In this document: positions 24,542 through 36,547 of the stretch, piece by piece
How positions within the stretch are numbered: the first letter of the stretch is position 1
Layout of the letters: the number at the start of each line of letters is the position of its first letter
The notes under the pieces: generated by a model
Told to the model about the DNA's origin: nothing
Databases searched by the model: none
The model's input: the letters and a program-made list of their open reading frames with translations, nothing else
Position numbers and translations under genes: made by a program
Origin: Cymodocea nodosa
Taxonomy: Eukaryota > Streptophyta > Magnoliopsida > Alismatales > Cymodoceaceae
DNA: 64,000 bases
Direction of reading: 5' to 3'
Assembly (NCBI GenBank): GCA_036874045.1
Contig: JAZBRI010000011.1
Coordinates: 12,716,501-12,780,500, forward strand

Positions 24542-26174
24542 ATCTACGTGCAGAGGCACCGGTGAATCCACCGACATTGTAGTATCAACGGTAAGCGAAA
24601 ATAATATGGGTAGTTGGTATTTGTCCAATCGGCTACCCGAGTATTCCATCGGTTGTAGTATCGGGATTGTCAGCACATGCCACGATTGTTGCTCAGCTTT
24701 ACCAGTTTCTTTCAGTAAAATGAAGTTTAAAGTGACATGCTTCCTTTAAGCTTATGCAATTATAGATGGAGTTAAGCTCGGTGATAAAAAATTCTTTTGT
24801 GCATGTTGCTTTTTAAGCCGCATAGCGTTAATGTGGTTCCAATGGTAGATATCGTTACTTGGTAGTGGTTTTCTTTTTCTTGCAAGGATAGGGTTCTTAA
24901 ATTTTCTAGCATTTGAACTTTAAAAATAATTACAAGTATTGTTACCTTTAATCAATTAAGTTATTGTAATTGGTTGCAGTAGTTTTCTTGATTCAATTCA
25001 TTAGTTCAGACGGTTAATAGATGCCTCATCTTATGTAATCTTCTGTGAATAGAGAGAATGATAGTTGAAAATATCGCATTATTTTTAGAAAATGTTTCTA
25101 GAGGTACTTCTAGAGAATTTATTTAGAGATGTCTCTTGTTTTATTACTGATAATTTTTAATTTAGATTTAATCTTATAATTAGTTAACCTATACTATTGT
25201 CTACCATCTATCAAAATTTTAACATAATCAAAGCTATATTTATCAAGATATTTTCATTACCAAATCAATGGTTTAAATTTAACAAAAATTGGTGAATATT
25301 TAAACCTTTAGATCAAGGATCGATGCTTATCTAATTTAAGTGAAAATTTTATTATGTGTTTATAATTATTTAATAATTTAATACTTACGTTTATTTTCAC
25401 CCTTCCATGCATTTATAAAGGAATAAAGAGTGTCTTTAGAGAAGTTCTCTAGAGATACCTCTAGAGAAATTGGTCTGTATTTTTAAATGTACTTAATGGT
25501 AATTTTGTGTTTTGAATCAAAACTAGTGTCATTAGTAAAGATGTGATGATTAGTAAATTGATATATCATATCAATAAAAGAAAACATTTCATTTATTTAA
25601 CAAAAAGTATCTTTAGAGATGCGTTTGGAGGATGGTGATGATGATGCCGTTGCTGCTGCAGCATTTACATAATTCTGACATAGGCAATGGACGACATAAG
25701 GTACAATTAAGCGTGATTTAGCATTTACACATCCTAAGTTATAATTCCTACAGTTAAAGAGATTTCATTTTTCTCATTATCTTGCTGCGACAACTAAATG
25801 CATCCATAATTTCGTAAAACAACGGGCTCTCTGCTTTTACCGTATGTTATAATAGACCAAAAAATTCCAGAAAAGAGGAGTATTACTTCCGTGACGCACC
25901 CTGCTTCCACTTATTGCCACCAATACATAAGTAACCCACGTTAACACTTGGAATATTAAATGGACAAATATCATAACACATATGGTATAGACAACTGAAG
26001 GCTGTGAGAAGAGAGTAAGGGAAATAAGATTTCAACCTGGAAGCATGGCTTTGTTTCACTTACTACCTATCTTGATCAAACGAGGTTTATAGATGATTCA
26101 GATCCAAGGAATAGGAAATTGCAAGATTCAGCTGGCAAACCAAGGTACTAAGATGCAAAGGAAACATGGGATTT
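24542..26174. other. Convergent intergenic region between the Nudix and uricase genes
   Basis: Contains the 3' ends of two convergent genes and a MITE at 25093-25470. A short GATGATGATG/GCTGCTGCTGC tract lies near 25633-25660. No further gene is seen. Confidence 0.7.
25093..25470. mobile_element. MITE with about 43-bp terminal inverted repeats
   Basis: The left end (25095-25137) begins TTTCTAGAGGTAC and the right end (25428-25469) read in reverse begins TTTCTCTAGAGGTA. The two arms pair along about 43 bp with a 2-bp indel and a few mismatches, through to GTCTCTT/ACTCTT. The 290-bp interior is AT-rich and non-coding and matches fragments at 20690-21200. I could not identify a clear target-site duplication, so the superfamily is not assigned. 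Confidence 0.75.
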
Positions 26175-27774
26175 TCACATCTTTGAGGTTGTGCGAGTCA
26201 GAGTTGCTTCTATTGTCCCATGCGGCTCACTGGTCGGTAGATATACATCATCTGCAAACTGCGGAAATTCCCAAAGAGCAAAACTTTAATTAAATAAGCT
26301 GTTTCAGAACAGATTCCCACCCTAGAATACCCTAGGTACTTACAACCCTAGAAATTTTTTGATAAAATATCCCATAATTTTCGAATCCTGATTTTTTGAA
26401 CTTGTATTCAAAGAAATGGCAGGGACAAAGAAAAAACACCTTTAAGACACTTTGGTTGCCTTTGGCTATATTGACGGGTAAAAAGTGAAGATTTGGCATA
26501 CCAAGCTGAATAGATTCTAAATCAGGGAACCTGGCAATTCACGAGGAGAGCTCATATTAGGGAACATCTTGTGCTTAGCAAATAATCAATAATCATGTGA
26601 GTTCCTCGCTTCAAATGAAACCAAAGAACCTGCTCAGGGCAGCTTTTGCCATCAGATAAAGTGTAGCCTGAAGGGAAGGGCTGTATACTCCAACCTTTGG
26701 GCAACCGAAGAAGGTATCTACCAGGGTCTTCTTCATTTCTGCATGCAACTTTGCAAAACAAAATGGCTTGACATGAAGATCAGAAAGATGCCCGAACTGG
26801 TAACTGTTTTTCATAGAAAAGGCTAAATTAGAAATAACGTTGAGAAGGCGTGATCCAGCCTTATAATGTTTAGTGTTCAGCAACTGCATGATGTTTCTCG
26901 ATAATACAAAAAATGGAATAAATGGCAGGCAGTTCATCCAACAACATTATATATATATCACGAGTCCCGTCCTAGTTCCTAGTTCCAACCATGTTCGGCT
27001 TGTTAAGGCGTGTGCGAAACAAATAACCGAGTCATGTAAAGTTGACCTTCTTTCTCTTATAAGCTCAATTACCAATTCAACATCTAGGACGTTCGGTCAT
27101 ACAAATACAAATGCAAATGAATCTTTGTTGCTTTAATGCAATACCGGATTTTTTCATGTTCGATACAATTTTATAAAGTAGAAAGGAATAAAGAAGAACC
27201 TCCAAGAAGCAGTAAGTTCTGTTGCGAGCATCCTCTCCTTGGTTTCAGGAAGAATGGTGTACTGGTCCAGATAATACCTTTCAAAACCGGACTGCATGCA
27301 ACACTATGAGAAATCAACCAACAGGTTTGATTCGATATTTGATCATATACATATTTGCTAACAAGAACGAAGACGGTTCAATCCATGTGCAAATAAATAT
27401 ATGAACACTTACTCATCACTTAAAAAATCTATGTGCACATTTATGAGATGTAAGTCTCTTGCAAGATGAGTTCATATATTTTTGGAAAACACGGCCAATG
27501 GCGTTCTTTATGTAAAGATAAAACGTCATATACTGACTGGCCTGTGTTGTTTTCAGCAGCGCCAATCCTTCCACTCCAGAGCTTATCTGCAAAATTCCAC
27601 ATTCCATGACTTTCACTTCTGTCGTATGCTTCTCGGATCCAAGGGTGAAACCTAGAATTCAATATATTTCAACAATCAGTATTATTTACGTTAAGGGATC
27701 CATAAGATGCATGGAATAGCAGCTCTGAAGTCCCCCGGTCTGAAAGAATATGATTATGACGGCCTCATGATCAT

Positions 27775-27811
<37 letters not shown>

Positions 27812-28601
27812 GCAAAAATAGATATATCTCGGATTTCCAGCATTACAAGATTGGTTTGCTAAGATAAAAGGGAAAGAGAGGAAGAACAGACCATGAACAT
27901 GAGGCCACCCTTCCACCGCGACACGCACCCATGGCTTCTCCACTATTCGAACCACCGCCGACGTAACCTGCGTAAAGTTCTCACGGTATCCGTTCGGTAA
28001 CATTAAAATGAAATTATAGATTCGATTTGAAATCTAAAATGTCTTTCTTTTGCATTAGCATCCATACCTATACCGATCGATATAACGCAACCTCTTTCAG
28101 AAAACCCACCTTCTAACAAAAGAAACCACAGACACAAAAGAAGGAAGAAAGAAAGAAAGAAAAAACCAGGACCACCTGCGGATAGAAGTTGGTGAAATGA
28201 CTCGCGAGAAGAACGGCGAACTCCTCCACGGAAACGACGTCGGAGCACTCCTTCGCCTTCACGTACACCTAAAAATCCAGCACACCCAATTACGTTAAGG
28301 AAAACACTAACGGGACTATTAATTTCGGAGCAAAACTGTTTTAACTGTGTGTGTGTGTGTGTGCTGGTAAAAGAAAAACCACGAGAAGAAAGAAACACAA
28401 AAATATCACAGCGTTCTTAATGGTATCGGTGGCGACGACGGCGGAGTTGTCCCCGACGGTGTAGGCCGGGACGCAGTCGGAGAAGAGGCTTATGTTGACG
28501 TTCCATTCGGCAACAACGTCGCCGTCGAGGGTCCTCCAGACGCGCGCCACTCGGACGCTCCCCTTCCCGTGCTTCTGCACGATGCTGAGGTCTCCCGCCA
28601 T
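26175..28601 (-). CDS. Uricase (urate oxidase), peroxisomal
   Basis: Uricase oxidises urate in the purine-to-ureide pathway in peroxisomes. Eight exons join in frame to 303 residues, normal for plant uricase: 28410-28601, 28176-28268, 27892-27967, 27542-27651, 27200-27291, 26630-26803, 26440-26530 and 26175-26258. Conserved blocks are HGKGSVRVARVWR (with the lysine of the catalytic pair), VVATDTIKN (with the catalytic threonine), VYVKAKEC, RIVEKPW, GSEKHTTEV, SSGVEGLALLKTTQ, VDTFFG, GVYSPSLQ, MPNLHFLPVN and DDVYLPTSEPHGTIEATL. The protein ends S-K-M, a peroxisomal targeting tripeptide. Intron 27292-27541 appears to begin with GC (CAG|GCCAGT); the flanking residues TTQ|SGFE fit the family exactly, so this is read as a GC-AG intron. 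A TA microsatellite lies in intron 27652-27891 and a GT run near 28346-28363. Confidence 0.95.
27778..27810. repeat. TA dinucleotide microsatellite in uricase intron 3
   Basis: An uninterrupted alternating AT tract of about 32 bp, likely to be length-polymorphic. It lies between the exons encoding VTSAVVRIVEKPW and GFTLGSEKH and has no visible coding effect. Confidence 0.9.
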
Positions 28602-29331
28602 GGCTCGTTCTCTGCCGGTGCCTATTTGCTTCGCATCTCCGGTTCTTTCCACTGTCTGTGGTCTGACCGTCGGAGTTTGGAAACTTGCAGTGTGAGCCCG
28701 TTGTTTTATTGGCGGTTTGCACGTAAACCGTGGACTGGATCCTGGGCAATACGTGTTCACGAACCAGGTCAGTTTACCATGTTGTCTCGTTGTGCATCAG
28801 AAAAGTAGAAAACAACAATTGGGTCCTCATCCGACTGTGAATGCAGATTGGACTCCGGCTGATCTTCCTACCTGCTTTTGTTATTATCACTTGAGGGCAA
28901 AGCAAGCTGCAGGCATGGGGGACGGAATTAGAGTGACATTTGCTAACATGAGTTGTTCATCTTACGCGCTAACACTTGAATAAATATTTTTTTGAATTTT
29001 ACATAACAATGGTACAATGCATATGCTAAGATTAAGGGATCTTTTTTTGTTGGAAGAGGTTGGGCGAGAAGGTCTAAGAATTGGCAATGAGACTGTATAG
29101 GAAGAGGAATTTTACATGCCAAAATAATGACATTATAGTCAGGAATTATAGCAAGGTCTAAGTATCGTCATTATCAAAAATAATGACAAAGGCCGTCTCG
29201 TGAATAAATAAATAGCAGCAGCAACACGATCTTATCAGTTTTATATTATATTATAAGGTTGGTGAATACACTGATACAGGCAGGCAGGCAGGCAGGCGAA
29301 TCAGTACGAACCACATTCTGTATCACCTCAA
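28602..29331. other. Uricase promoter side and LRAT-gene 3' flank
   Basis: Both neighbours are on the minus strand, so this holds the uricase upstream region and the LRAT-gene 3' end. A GCAG-type tetranucleotide run (CAGGCAGGCAGGCAGG) lies at 29277-29297, probably in the LRAT 3' UTR. The uricase upstream DNA reads CCAATAAAAC on its coding strand near 28711, a weak promoter candidate. No other gene is seen. Confidence 0.6.
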
Positions 29332-32300
29332 TCATCTCAGAGTTGATGGCGGTGTAGCACCTTGGGGCACTTCGGCCAGCTGAACCCTCCCAGCGGCGAG
29401 CGTGGAGGTCAGGTCCTCCACAGCCACCTTCACCACATCCCTGCGGTTACCGATATCCGCCAGGTAGCGGCTGGCACAGTAGACTCCGACGGCAGCCAGT
29501 GTCATCCCGTACACGTTCGTCGTCAGTAGTCGTACCGGTGTCGAGAACACGGCCGCCACCGGCCCACCTATGATCGATATCGCCTGGCCGCTCTGCCCCA
29601 CCACCCCATTCTCCACCACGAGCAGCCCGGTCTTGCAGTAGATGGCGAAGTCCTCGCAGTTGCTCTTGAACGCGTTGTAGCACCTGAACCCGCTGTTGAG
29701 CAGGTGGGTGGCCCGGTGGACCACCAACTCGCCCGGATCCGCGGCCGCGAGCGTGCACGTCCCGCCGCGGGCCTTGGCGACGAACAGAGCGGGGTTGACA
29801 CCGTACTCGAAACGGTACAGGACGCCGCCGGACAGGAAGCAGTCGAGGCAAGAGCTCGCCACCCCATGGGCCTCGCTCAGCTGGTCCGAACAATCGGCGC
29901 ACGGCGCACCAGCACGCGAAGGCCCGGAGCTCACGAGTAGGACATCGAGTGCCGTACCAGTTCCCCATTCCTGGCCTCGTCCCCGTGTGAAGTGGATAAC
30001 CTTATTCTCACCAACGTATATGCCTGTTGTGAATGGAAAGCAACAAAATGACTTACTTCTCTTTGTTAATCATCATTTCCAACAAAAACTCAATCACCCA
30101 TTGGATGGCATGGGAATCAAATCAAAGAAATCTTTTTGAAGGCAATTTTCTGTTCCTATGAACTGCTCCAGGCTAGTCCAATTACTAATTGCTTAATAAG
30201 CACCTGAACAACCTTGAATCTGTTTTTTCTGATAATAACAATCTTGTGTCTGTTTTTCAAATTTGTTATCTTCCTTTGAATGGCAATTGACTTTTATGTA
30301 CAAAGATCATCTCCAGATGACAGAAAATGGAGCTGCGCCAGATAAGCCGATCAATATATCACAGTCTTGACCGGAATGAAGCAATTCAAGATTCTGAATT
30401 ATATTAATAAAATACCTATTAAGTGTAAGCGGGCGAGCCTTAAGCCCTATTGCAACAGTAAAGTTACGCCATTACAACCTAAAGGCCTTAGGTTCAACTC
30501 CTAAGAAACAACTTCGAAATTATGAGAGTAAGGCTGCATATACTTAAATCGTAGAAGAAGCCCAGTACACTAGGTTTGCCCTTTTTTAACTATTAGGATT
30601 AGTCATTTAGTGTCACAAATTATTTCAATGATTGATATCAAAAGATGCCTGAAGTTTTTCTTCCTGTGTTGGACGCCACATTGTTTAAGGTCATTGGTGA
30701 AATTCTTGGCATTAGTCTATGATGTATCACATTTTGCTGGCGTCACATTTGTTCGGGCAGATGTGATATACATCAATTTGGCATATCACGTTTTTGAGGA
30801 AGAAAAACATTTGAGATCATTCTAATATAATCTTTTTTTATCATTTCAAGAGTAAAGATATCCCACAAAGAAATGGAAATTCAACTCTTCATGTGGTAGG
30901 GGATAATATTATAATGCTTCGGTTTCAGTGCGGTAATATTATGTATCCATTAATCTTTACACATATAATTCTAATGTGATTTGCTACAAATTGTCGTTGA
31001 ATATAATCTAGTGTAGGTTATTATTGCATAATATTCATAATATCTTTTTTAAGAACATGCAATTTCCAATGTTCCTCACCTTTGGCTAAAGCTTAACACT
31101 GCATTAAACAATAGGTTTTCCTAAAAATTCCCACCTATTGCCAACAATTCCAAGCCTTCCTATAAATTTTACGATGCCTATGTAGCTGAGAATTAGAGAA
31201 ATCATCGAAAAACAAGAGCCAACCAGTAGGACCAGACAGTTGAAGAGATTTTATCAAGGGTTCCAACCCCGGTAAAAATGATTTTTCTACTAGTGCCCAG
31301 AATTAATGTAATAATTGCAAACCAGAAAAATTGGAGAGGATGCTTCACATTTCTCTCATCCACACAAAAAAGAAATAAATTGAGAATTCAAACATTGAAT
31401 GATCTAAAGAGTGCACCATAACATGAAGTTGAGAATCAAATATCCTTTTCTTGAACAGTGGTTGAGAATCAAACAAGTCAAAAAGAAAGAAGATTAAAAA
31501 CAACGAGATTCAATTGAAATGGAAAAATTACTTAACTTATGCACATGAAAAACTATATTTGAACATGCTATATAAATGAGCAGCATTATGGACTATGTTA
31601 ATCGTCAAAAAGCTAAAAGCTTGTCTAATTGCTATAAAAGAAAATCCCATGATGACACAACAAATATTCAAAATCATTGAGCAATAGAAAAGAGTTCAAT
31701 GTAGTCAATGTATTATGACTTGCTAAGCATTCATAGTCCAATAAATTTTTGATAATAGATTTTTTAAATGTGATTCTCATGGATAATCAGGTTATGAATA
31801 CAAATGTATATAAAAAGGCACTTTACCTCCTTATGTTCCAAGTTAAAAAAGCGAATATATGTGAGCTTCCCTTCAGTTATGCGCCACTATTAATGAAATA
31901 TAGGGAACAACCTTCTCAACAGATGAAACAACTGATTTGCCTCAAGCAATGGTCAAATTGGCTCCTCAACGTCCACAAGTAAGATTCATTATATACTTGC
32001 AAATTTTAGAATTTAGCAGTTATATGGTATTGGGTGTCAAAATGTGGAAAAACTACGTGTTGCAGAGAAACTGAACTCTGTCGTTTTTTTTCTATATTCA
32101 TGAACCTTTAAGCTTTCTATGTTGAGCATGAAAAACAAAGCTAGTAACCAATAAAATACGTGTTTTCATGTTTTTAGACTGATTTTGATCTCTTCTAATA
32201 ATACACTACACCTACGATGTCGTAAAAGGAATTGTTCAATTCATGCGAAACAGTAGTCATTTATGTGGCAGTGACGTGATTCTTCAAATCCTGTAAAAGA

Positions 32301-32690
32301 AAAACCAACACCCTATTTAATTAATACACGAAAAATCCGGTGAAAGACTCCTCAGACCAATTGCACCGAATTGATATTCTTCACAAGAAAAAATTTAAAA
32401 TACATATATATACATATATATAGCTAACAGAAAAAACGCAAGAAACCCATTCTATTTCGCTTCCAGAATCTTCGAAGAGAATGGGGACATCTAAAATCAG
32501 TTGCTCAATCAAAAACCGTCAAGCATACCAGAGAAGAAATTGAAATCAACTAAAACGAACGACGACGACCAAAGTGGAAGGAGAACAGACCGTGATGTGC
32601 ATAGACGTACGCAGTCCTCCAGGAATAGATGTGATCGCCAGGCTTCAGCTTCTCCCTCGCTACCCTGCGAAAAGCAGAATATACACCCAT
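29332..32690 (-). CDS. LRAT-domain protein (NlpC/P60 superfamily, plant type)
   Basis: LRAT-domain proteins are thiol acyltransferases or phospholipases; plant members are little characterised. Two exons (32591-32690 and 29332-30023) join G|GC to 263 residues. The start MGVYSAFRRVAREKLKPGDH matches the usual plant LRAT N-terminus. The likely catalytic residues are a histidine of the HH pair (H32/H33) before GIYVGENKVIHFTRGRGQ, and C156 in SNCEDFAIYCKTG. The cysteine pairs CADC and SSCLDC followed by FLSGG are typical of plant members. The C-terminal half (about residues 180-225) is hydrophobic (SIIGGPVAAVFS, LAAVGVYCASRYL) and may be a membrane segment. The second exon is very GC-rich. The single intron is 2.57 kb and carries a SINE. 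An acceptor-like TTTTCGCAG just after the start could be a competing site, but the family length favours ATG 32690. Confidence 0.9.
30430..30590 (+). mobile_element. Plant SINE, Au-like, in the LRAT-gene intron
   Basis: The segment follows the order of plant Au-type SINEs: GCGAGCCTTAAGCCCTATTGC near the A box, AACAGTAAAGTT, a B-box-like GGTTCAACTCCTAAG, AAACAACTTC, GTAAGGCTGCATA, then CAGTACACTAGGTTTGCCC and a T run. It is antisense to the host gene. Similarity is from memory of the family consensus; the copy is clearly diverged. Confidence 0.75.
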
Positions 32691-34249
32691 CAAGCTCGAC
32701 AGGAACCCAAAACGAAGGTTCCATTCCGCAAGGGAAGAGGGGGGGGAAACCTGTTGGATAGCAGACCCATCGCTCTTGTTGCCTTCTGCTTCGCTCACCT
32801 TTGGTAAAGCCGAGAAATCGAGGATTCGAGGAAGGGAAAGGCGGACGGGCGCTTTCCCCTTTCCTGCTCTTCCTTGGGTTTGGGAGGAAGGTTCCTCTCG
32901 CGTGGCACGTAAATAAGCTGTGTTCCCTTCGTGTGAAAATATTTTTGTTTATATTTAATATATAAATCATATTAAAATAGTAATCGTACTTATTTTAAAA
33001 TTAACAGATTACAAGTCAAAATGTCTTATGTTACGTCGTTTTAGGTGAGCTTACTTACATCCTATTTTTAAATATTCGTATTTATCATAACACTTCAAAT
33101 ATTTCTTAATCGAAAACATCAACTTAAGGATACGATCGTGCGATTTACAGAAAAAATAAAAGTACGATCATAAGATAAAATATATCATAAGATTCATAAA
33201 AAGAATGTAATTGAGAGGAAAAATATGGGACAATTTTGCAAGCAAGAATGAGTTCATCAAATATGTCATTTCCAACATTCACGATAAAAAATATCCATAG
33301 CAATATTTTTCACATTTTAAAATCATATAACAACCTTAGATGAATTTGGAAAAGAAAAACTCTCACGTCTCCTTATTTACTTTAATATTAATAAAGTATT
33401 TGTGTATCTAAAAAAAAGATAGAAAATGTTGAAAAAAAAATAGTAAAGAAAATTACTATTTTTTAGGTATTTGTGTCAAATGAGTTTTCGTCATTTTTCT
33501 TTTATTTTTTAATTTTCTTAGTAAATAAGAATTGATATTATAAGAGATATATGAAATAATAAAGATATCTGAAATATATTTTATGATGTTGTAACTATTA
33601 TTATAAATAAATTTATCTTATATCATGTACGACAAATTTTGTTATTCTACAAGGTAAACAAATGACTCTACCTTATATACCTTATAACAAAATATTTAAT
33701 TTACTAAATTTAATATTTTTAATTTATAAATAAACATATATATTTTATATTCTATAATTTTTCGTTATTTTCTATTTTATATACAAACTTCAAATTTCAC
33801 AATTTTTTATTTTATACACAAATATATTAATTTTTTACTGATTTTCTATTACTTTCGATCATTTTCTTTTCCATCGTTATCTATAATATTTTATCATTTT
33901 CTATAATATTTCATCAAATTCTTTTCATTATTTTTCGGTAAAAACATCTCCTAAAAAACGTTTACCATTTGAATGATTTATTTCATTGTCGTGTGTGTTT
34001 TCTTATCTTTAAGAAATAATTTCCTTCCGTTCGGGTTCTCTGCATCGTTACATCTCTCCACGTAAACGTAAGGGAACATGTAACATGTATAAGAATCAAT
34101 GGGGCGTTAAATATTATCACCGAAAAAACAATGTGCGCATCGTCCTAGATATCTTCGATTAGATTCGAATATTAATTATTTGCAGACATTTTCATCTCAA
34201 AAATCGACTAATGGTTTGAATTTTTATTTCTTAATAAATCTAAACCTTT

Positions 34250-34310
34250 GGAGGTATAGTCGTGCATGATGGAAAGTTCGAAAGGATAGAAAATAGAAAG
34301 TTTAGAATAA
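34250..34310 (+). mobile_element. Isolated Harbinger-type terminal inverted repeat
   Basis: GGAGGTATAGTCGTGCATGA, then GGAAAGTTC...AGAAAATAGAAAGTTTAGAA, parallels the inverse of the right end of the first Harbinger element (GGGGCTGTTAGTGCATGTCG, GGAAAGTTT, AGAAAATGGAAAGTTC). It looks like the left end of a related element or MITE. I could not find its partner end. Confidence 0.55.
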
Positions 34311-35976
34311 TCAAAAATGAAAAGTTAAAATTTTTAGAAGCATTTGTGTATAGTAAAATATTAGAAAATAAAATATTTGAAACATAATGATAAATAAAAA
34401 TTTCAACAAGTATATTAATTCAAAGTTAATATATTTATTCAAAATAATAATCTAAGGAGATCATGGTGGAAAACTTTTTCTACGTAAAAAGTGTAATGAT
34501 GATCAAAAGTTTTCAAAATTGCAACGTCATTTTTAATGAAATAATGCTGGAAATTTCTATAACAATATCAAAAATTCATTCCATTCCATGTCATCATTAT
34601 CATCGTATATTCTTTACGTATTTTATTTATTACTTTTTTTCTTTATTTTTGATTCATTTTAATTGTAATATTTTCTTTTGAATGTTATTTTCCGTTGGTT
34701 ATATATCATTAATAATTTTCATTTTTTCTAATTCATCTTCGTGATCTTAAAATAAATCTATTATATTGTCTTATTAATAAAATTGTAAAGTAAAAAAAAA
34801 AGTGATGACAATCATTATTCTTAATTATAAATGTCTATAGTTACAATTTTTTATAGTATTAATTGAAAATCAATTATTATTGTAATCTAACACACACCTC
34901 AAAATAAATAAATAAATTCTAAATGAATTAAGATATTTAACAACTACCAGGAAAACTTTATAAGATTATCATGCATTTTAAGTCTTATCCGTGGAACCAC
35001 ACAGCCAAAACGATTTACCTTATCAAGCAAGGTATTTGTAGGCGAGGAGCAACGCTTGGGGCAGATGAACGATGCTCGGGTCGGCCGACACAATAAACAT
35101 GGGGGAAGACGGATGGTGTGTTGTTCGTGTCTGGCGTCTTCCGTGTCGACGGCTTTCGTTGCGCTTTCACGTCTGAAGGGAGAAGGGAAGAATCGACAAC
35201 ACGGTCCAAGGGGAGAAAGAAAGGGGAGAATCAGCAACGTCCTCGAGTGGTCCAGTGACAGAGGTAGGTTGCCTTACCTTGCCTTGCCTTGGGTCATCCA
35301 TCGAGCAGCCGAGCGACGACGAAAGAACCGGTCGATTGCGAGAGATCGACATCGAGGAAGGCGACGTCCTTCTCGTCCGACCGTGAGAGTCTACATTTCG
35401 TGACCAAATCGCCCGAGGGTTTCGAGAGAACGTCGGATTCTCAGGAAAGGAGGTCAGAATTTGTTCGAGGGAAAGAAAAGTCACGACTTTTATACAAACG
35501 GAATGTTTGACATTCATCTCCGTAAATTTTATCATACACAAACACCTTAATTGTCAAGATTTTTTCCTTTTTGTAGACTACAAACCCTCGGCAGTCCAAA
35601 CCATCCCATTCATATAACGCGCCAACCATTTGTGTTGCAGAACCGTGCAAAATACGCAGGCCGTGCACGTTCTCCGATCCGGTCCTTCCTCTTCGGTCCC
35701 TCATGCACGTATTAAATGATTTTTTACAATAATTATACGTGATGGTTTTTACGTTCTTCGTCAAAATTAAATTATTAACAAAAACTATATATATCGTTAT
35801 CTTCTTCGTTGAAAACTTACGGTTGGTGTCGAAACTGCAGCTGTGGCTGCTGCTGCAGTCTTTGACTTTCACATGCACGAAAGATTTGACACCAACAATT
35901 AATGGAATAGTGTCGGTCGGTCATGTGAGCGAGATTTTAACGTTGAATCCAAGCAAATTCATTTATCTTATCAAAA

Positions 35977-35995
35977 GGGGGGGGGGGGGGGGGGG
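35977..35995 (+). repeat. Homopolymer run of 19 G
   Basis: An uninterrupted G19 tract in AT-rich DNA, preceded by TCAAAA and followed by AACATAAC. Such tracts are rare in plant nuclear DNA, can form quadruplexes and are error-prone in sequencing, so the exact length is uncertain. Confidence 0.9.
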
Positions 35996-36547
35996 AACAT
36001 AACAAATAAACTGATGTCAGGACGCACGTATTTTATTATATATCAGTATTTTTAAATTAAATATTAAAATGTGTGCTTACGGACCCAAACGTCGAATACG
36101 CCGCGACTTGACTTGATAATTTTAACAGGGAAGTACCTTCATTTGGCGTCACGGCGTCGACCGACCAATTTGCATATCGACGATCAGTCACGAACTTTTT
36201 CTTCCTGTCCTACGTGTCGATCAATCGTCATGGTGAGTTTTTCTTTTCTTTTATTTTTCCCATGCGTATGTGTTTCAAATCATTTGTTTAACGCCGATGG
36301 CAATACTACGTTTCTTATTAATCGGTAGTGCGTGGGATTTGGGCTTAGACGTTGAATTTAAAAATAAAAAAATCATGATTTTATGGTAATTTCAAGCTAA
36401 CGAAAATCATGACATCTTAGGAAATGGGTGTTGTGATTTTGGAAGATTTAAATCACAGCAAATACAAAAATTAATACCATTACGGAAAAAAAATAAAATT
36501 ATCCAACGGATCTGGACGACGGAGATCGACGTGATCGTCTGGGCTAT

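Larger units (their letters stand above)
32691..36547. other. Intergenic between the LRAT and PUB genes
   Basis: AT-rich spacer containing the LRAT promoter (to about 32900), a Harbinger-type terminus at 34250-34310, a GC-rich patch at 35040-35460 with overlapping frames on both strands but no family signature, and a 19-base G run (35977-35995). The rest is low-complexity A/T sequence. Confidence 0.6.

Noticed and set aside
29447..29968. 173-codon alternative frame over the LRAT exon
   Set aside because: Arg/Gly-rich translation of a GC-rich exon in the wrong frame; the LRAT frame has the conserved His and NCEDF motifs.
31749..31982. 77-codon open frame in the LRAT intron
   Set aside because: No known motif, AT-rich context, and no splice evidence for a separate gene.
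33466..33960. Possible MITE bounded by TTTAGGTATTTGTG and ACATCTCCTAAA
   Set aside because: The ends pair poorly and the flanking triplets do not form a matching duplication.
35056..35541. GC-rich patch with open frames on both strands
   Set aside because: No family motif, splice context or promoter supports either strand; left as intergenic.
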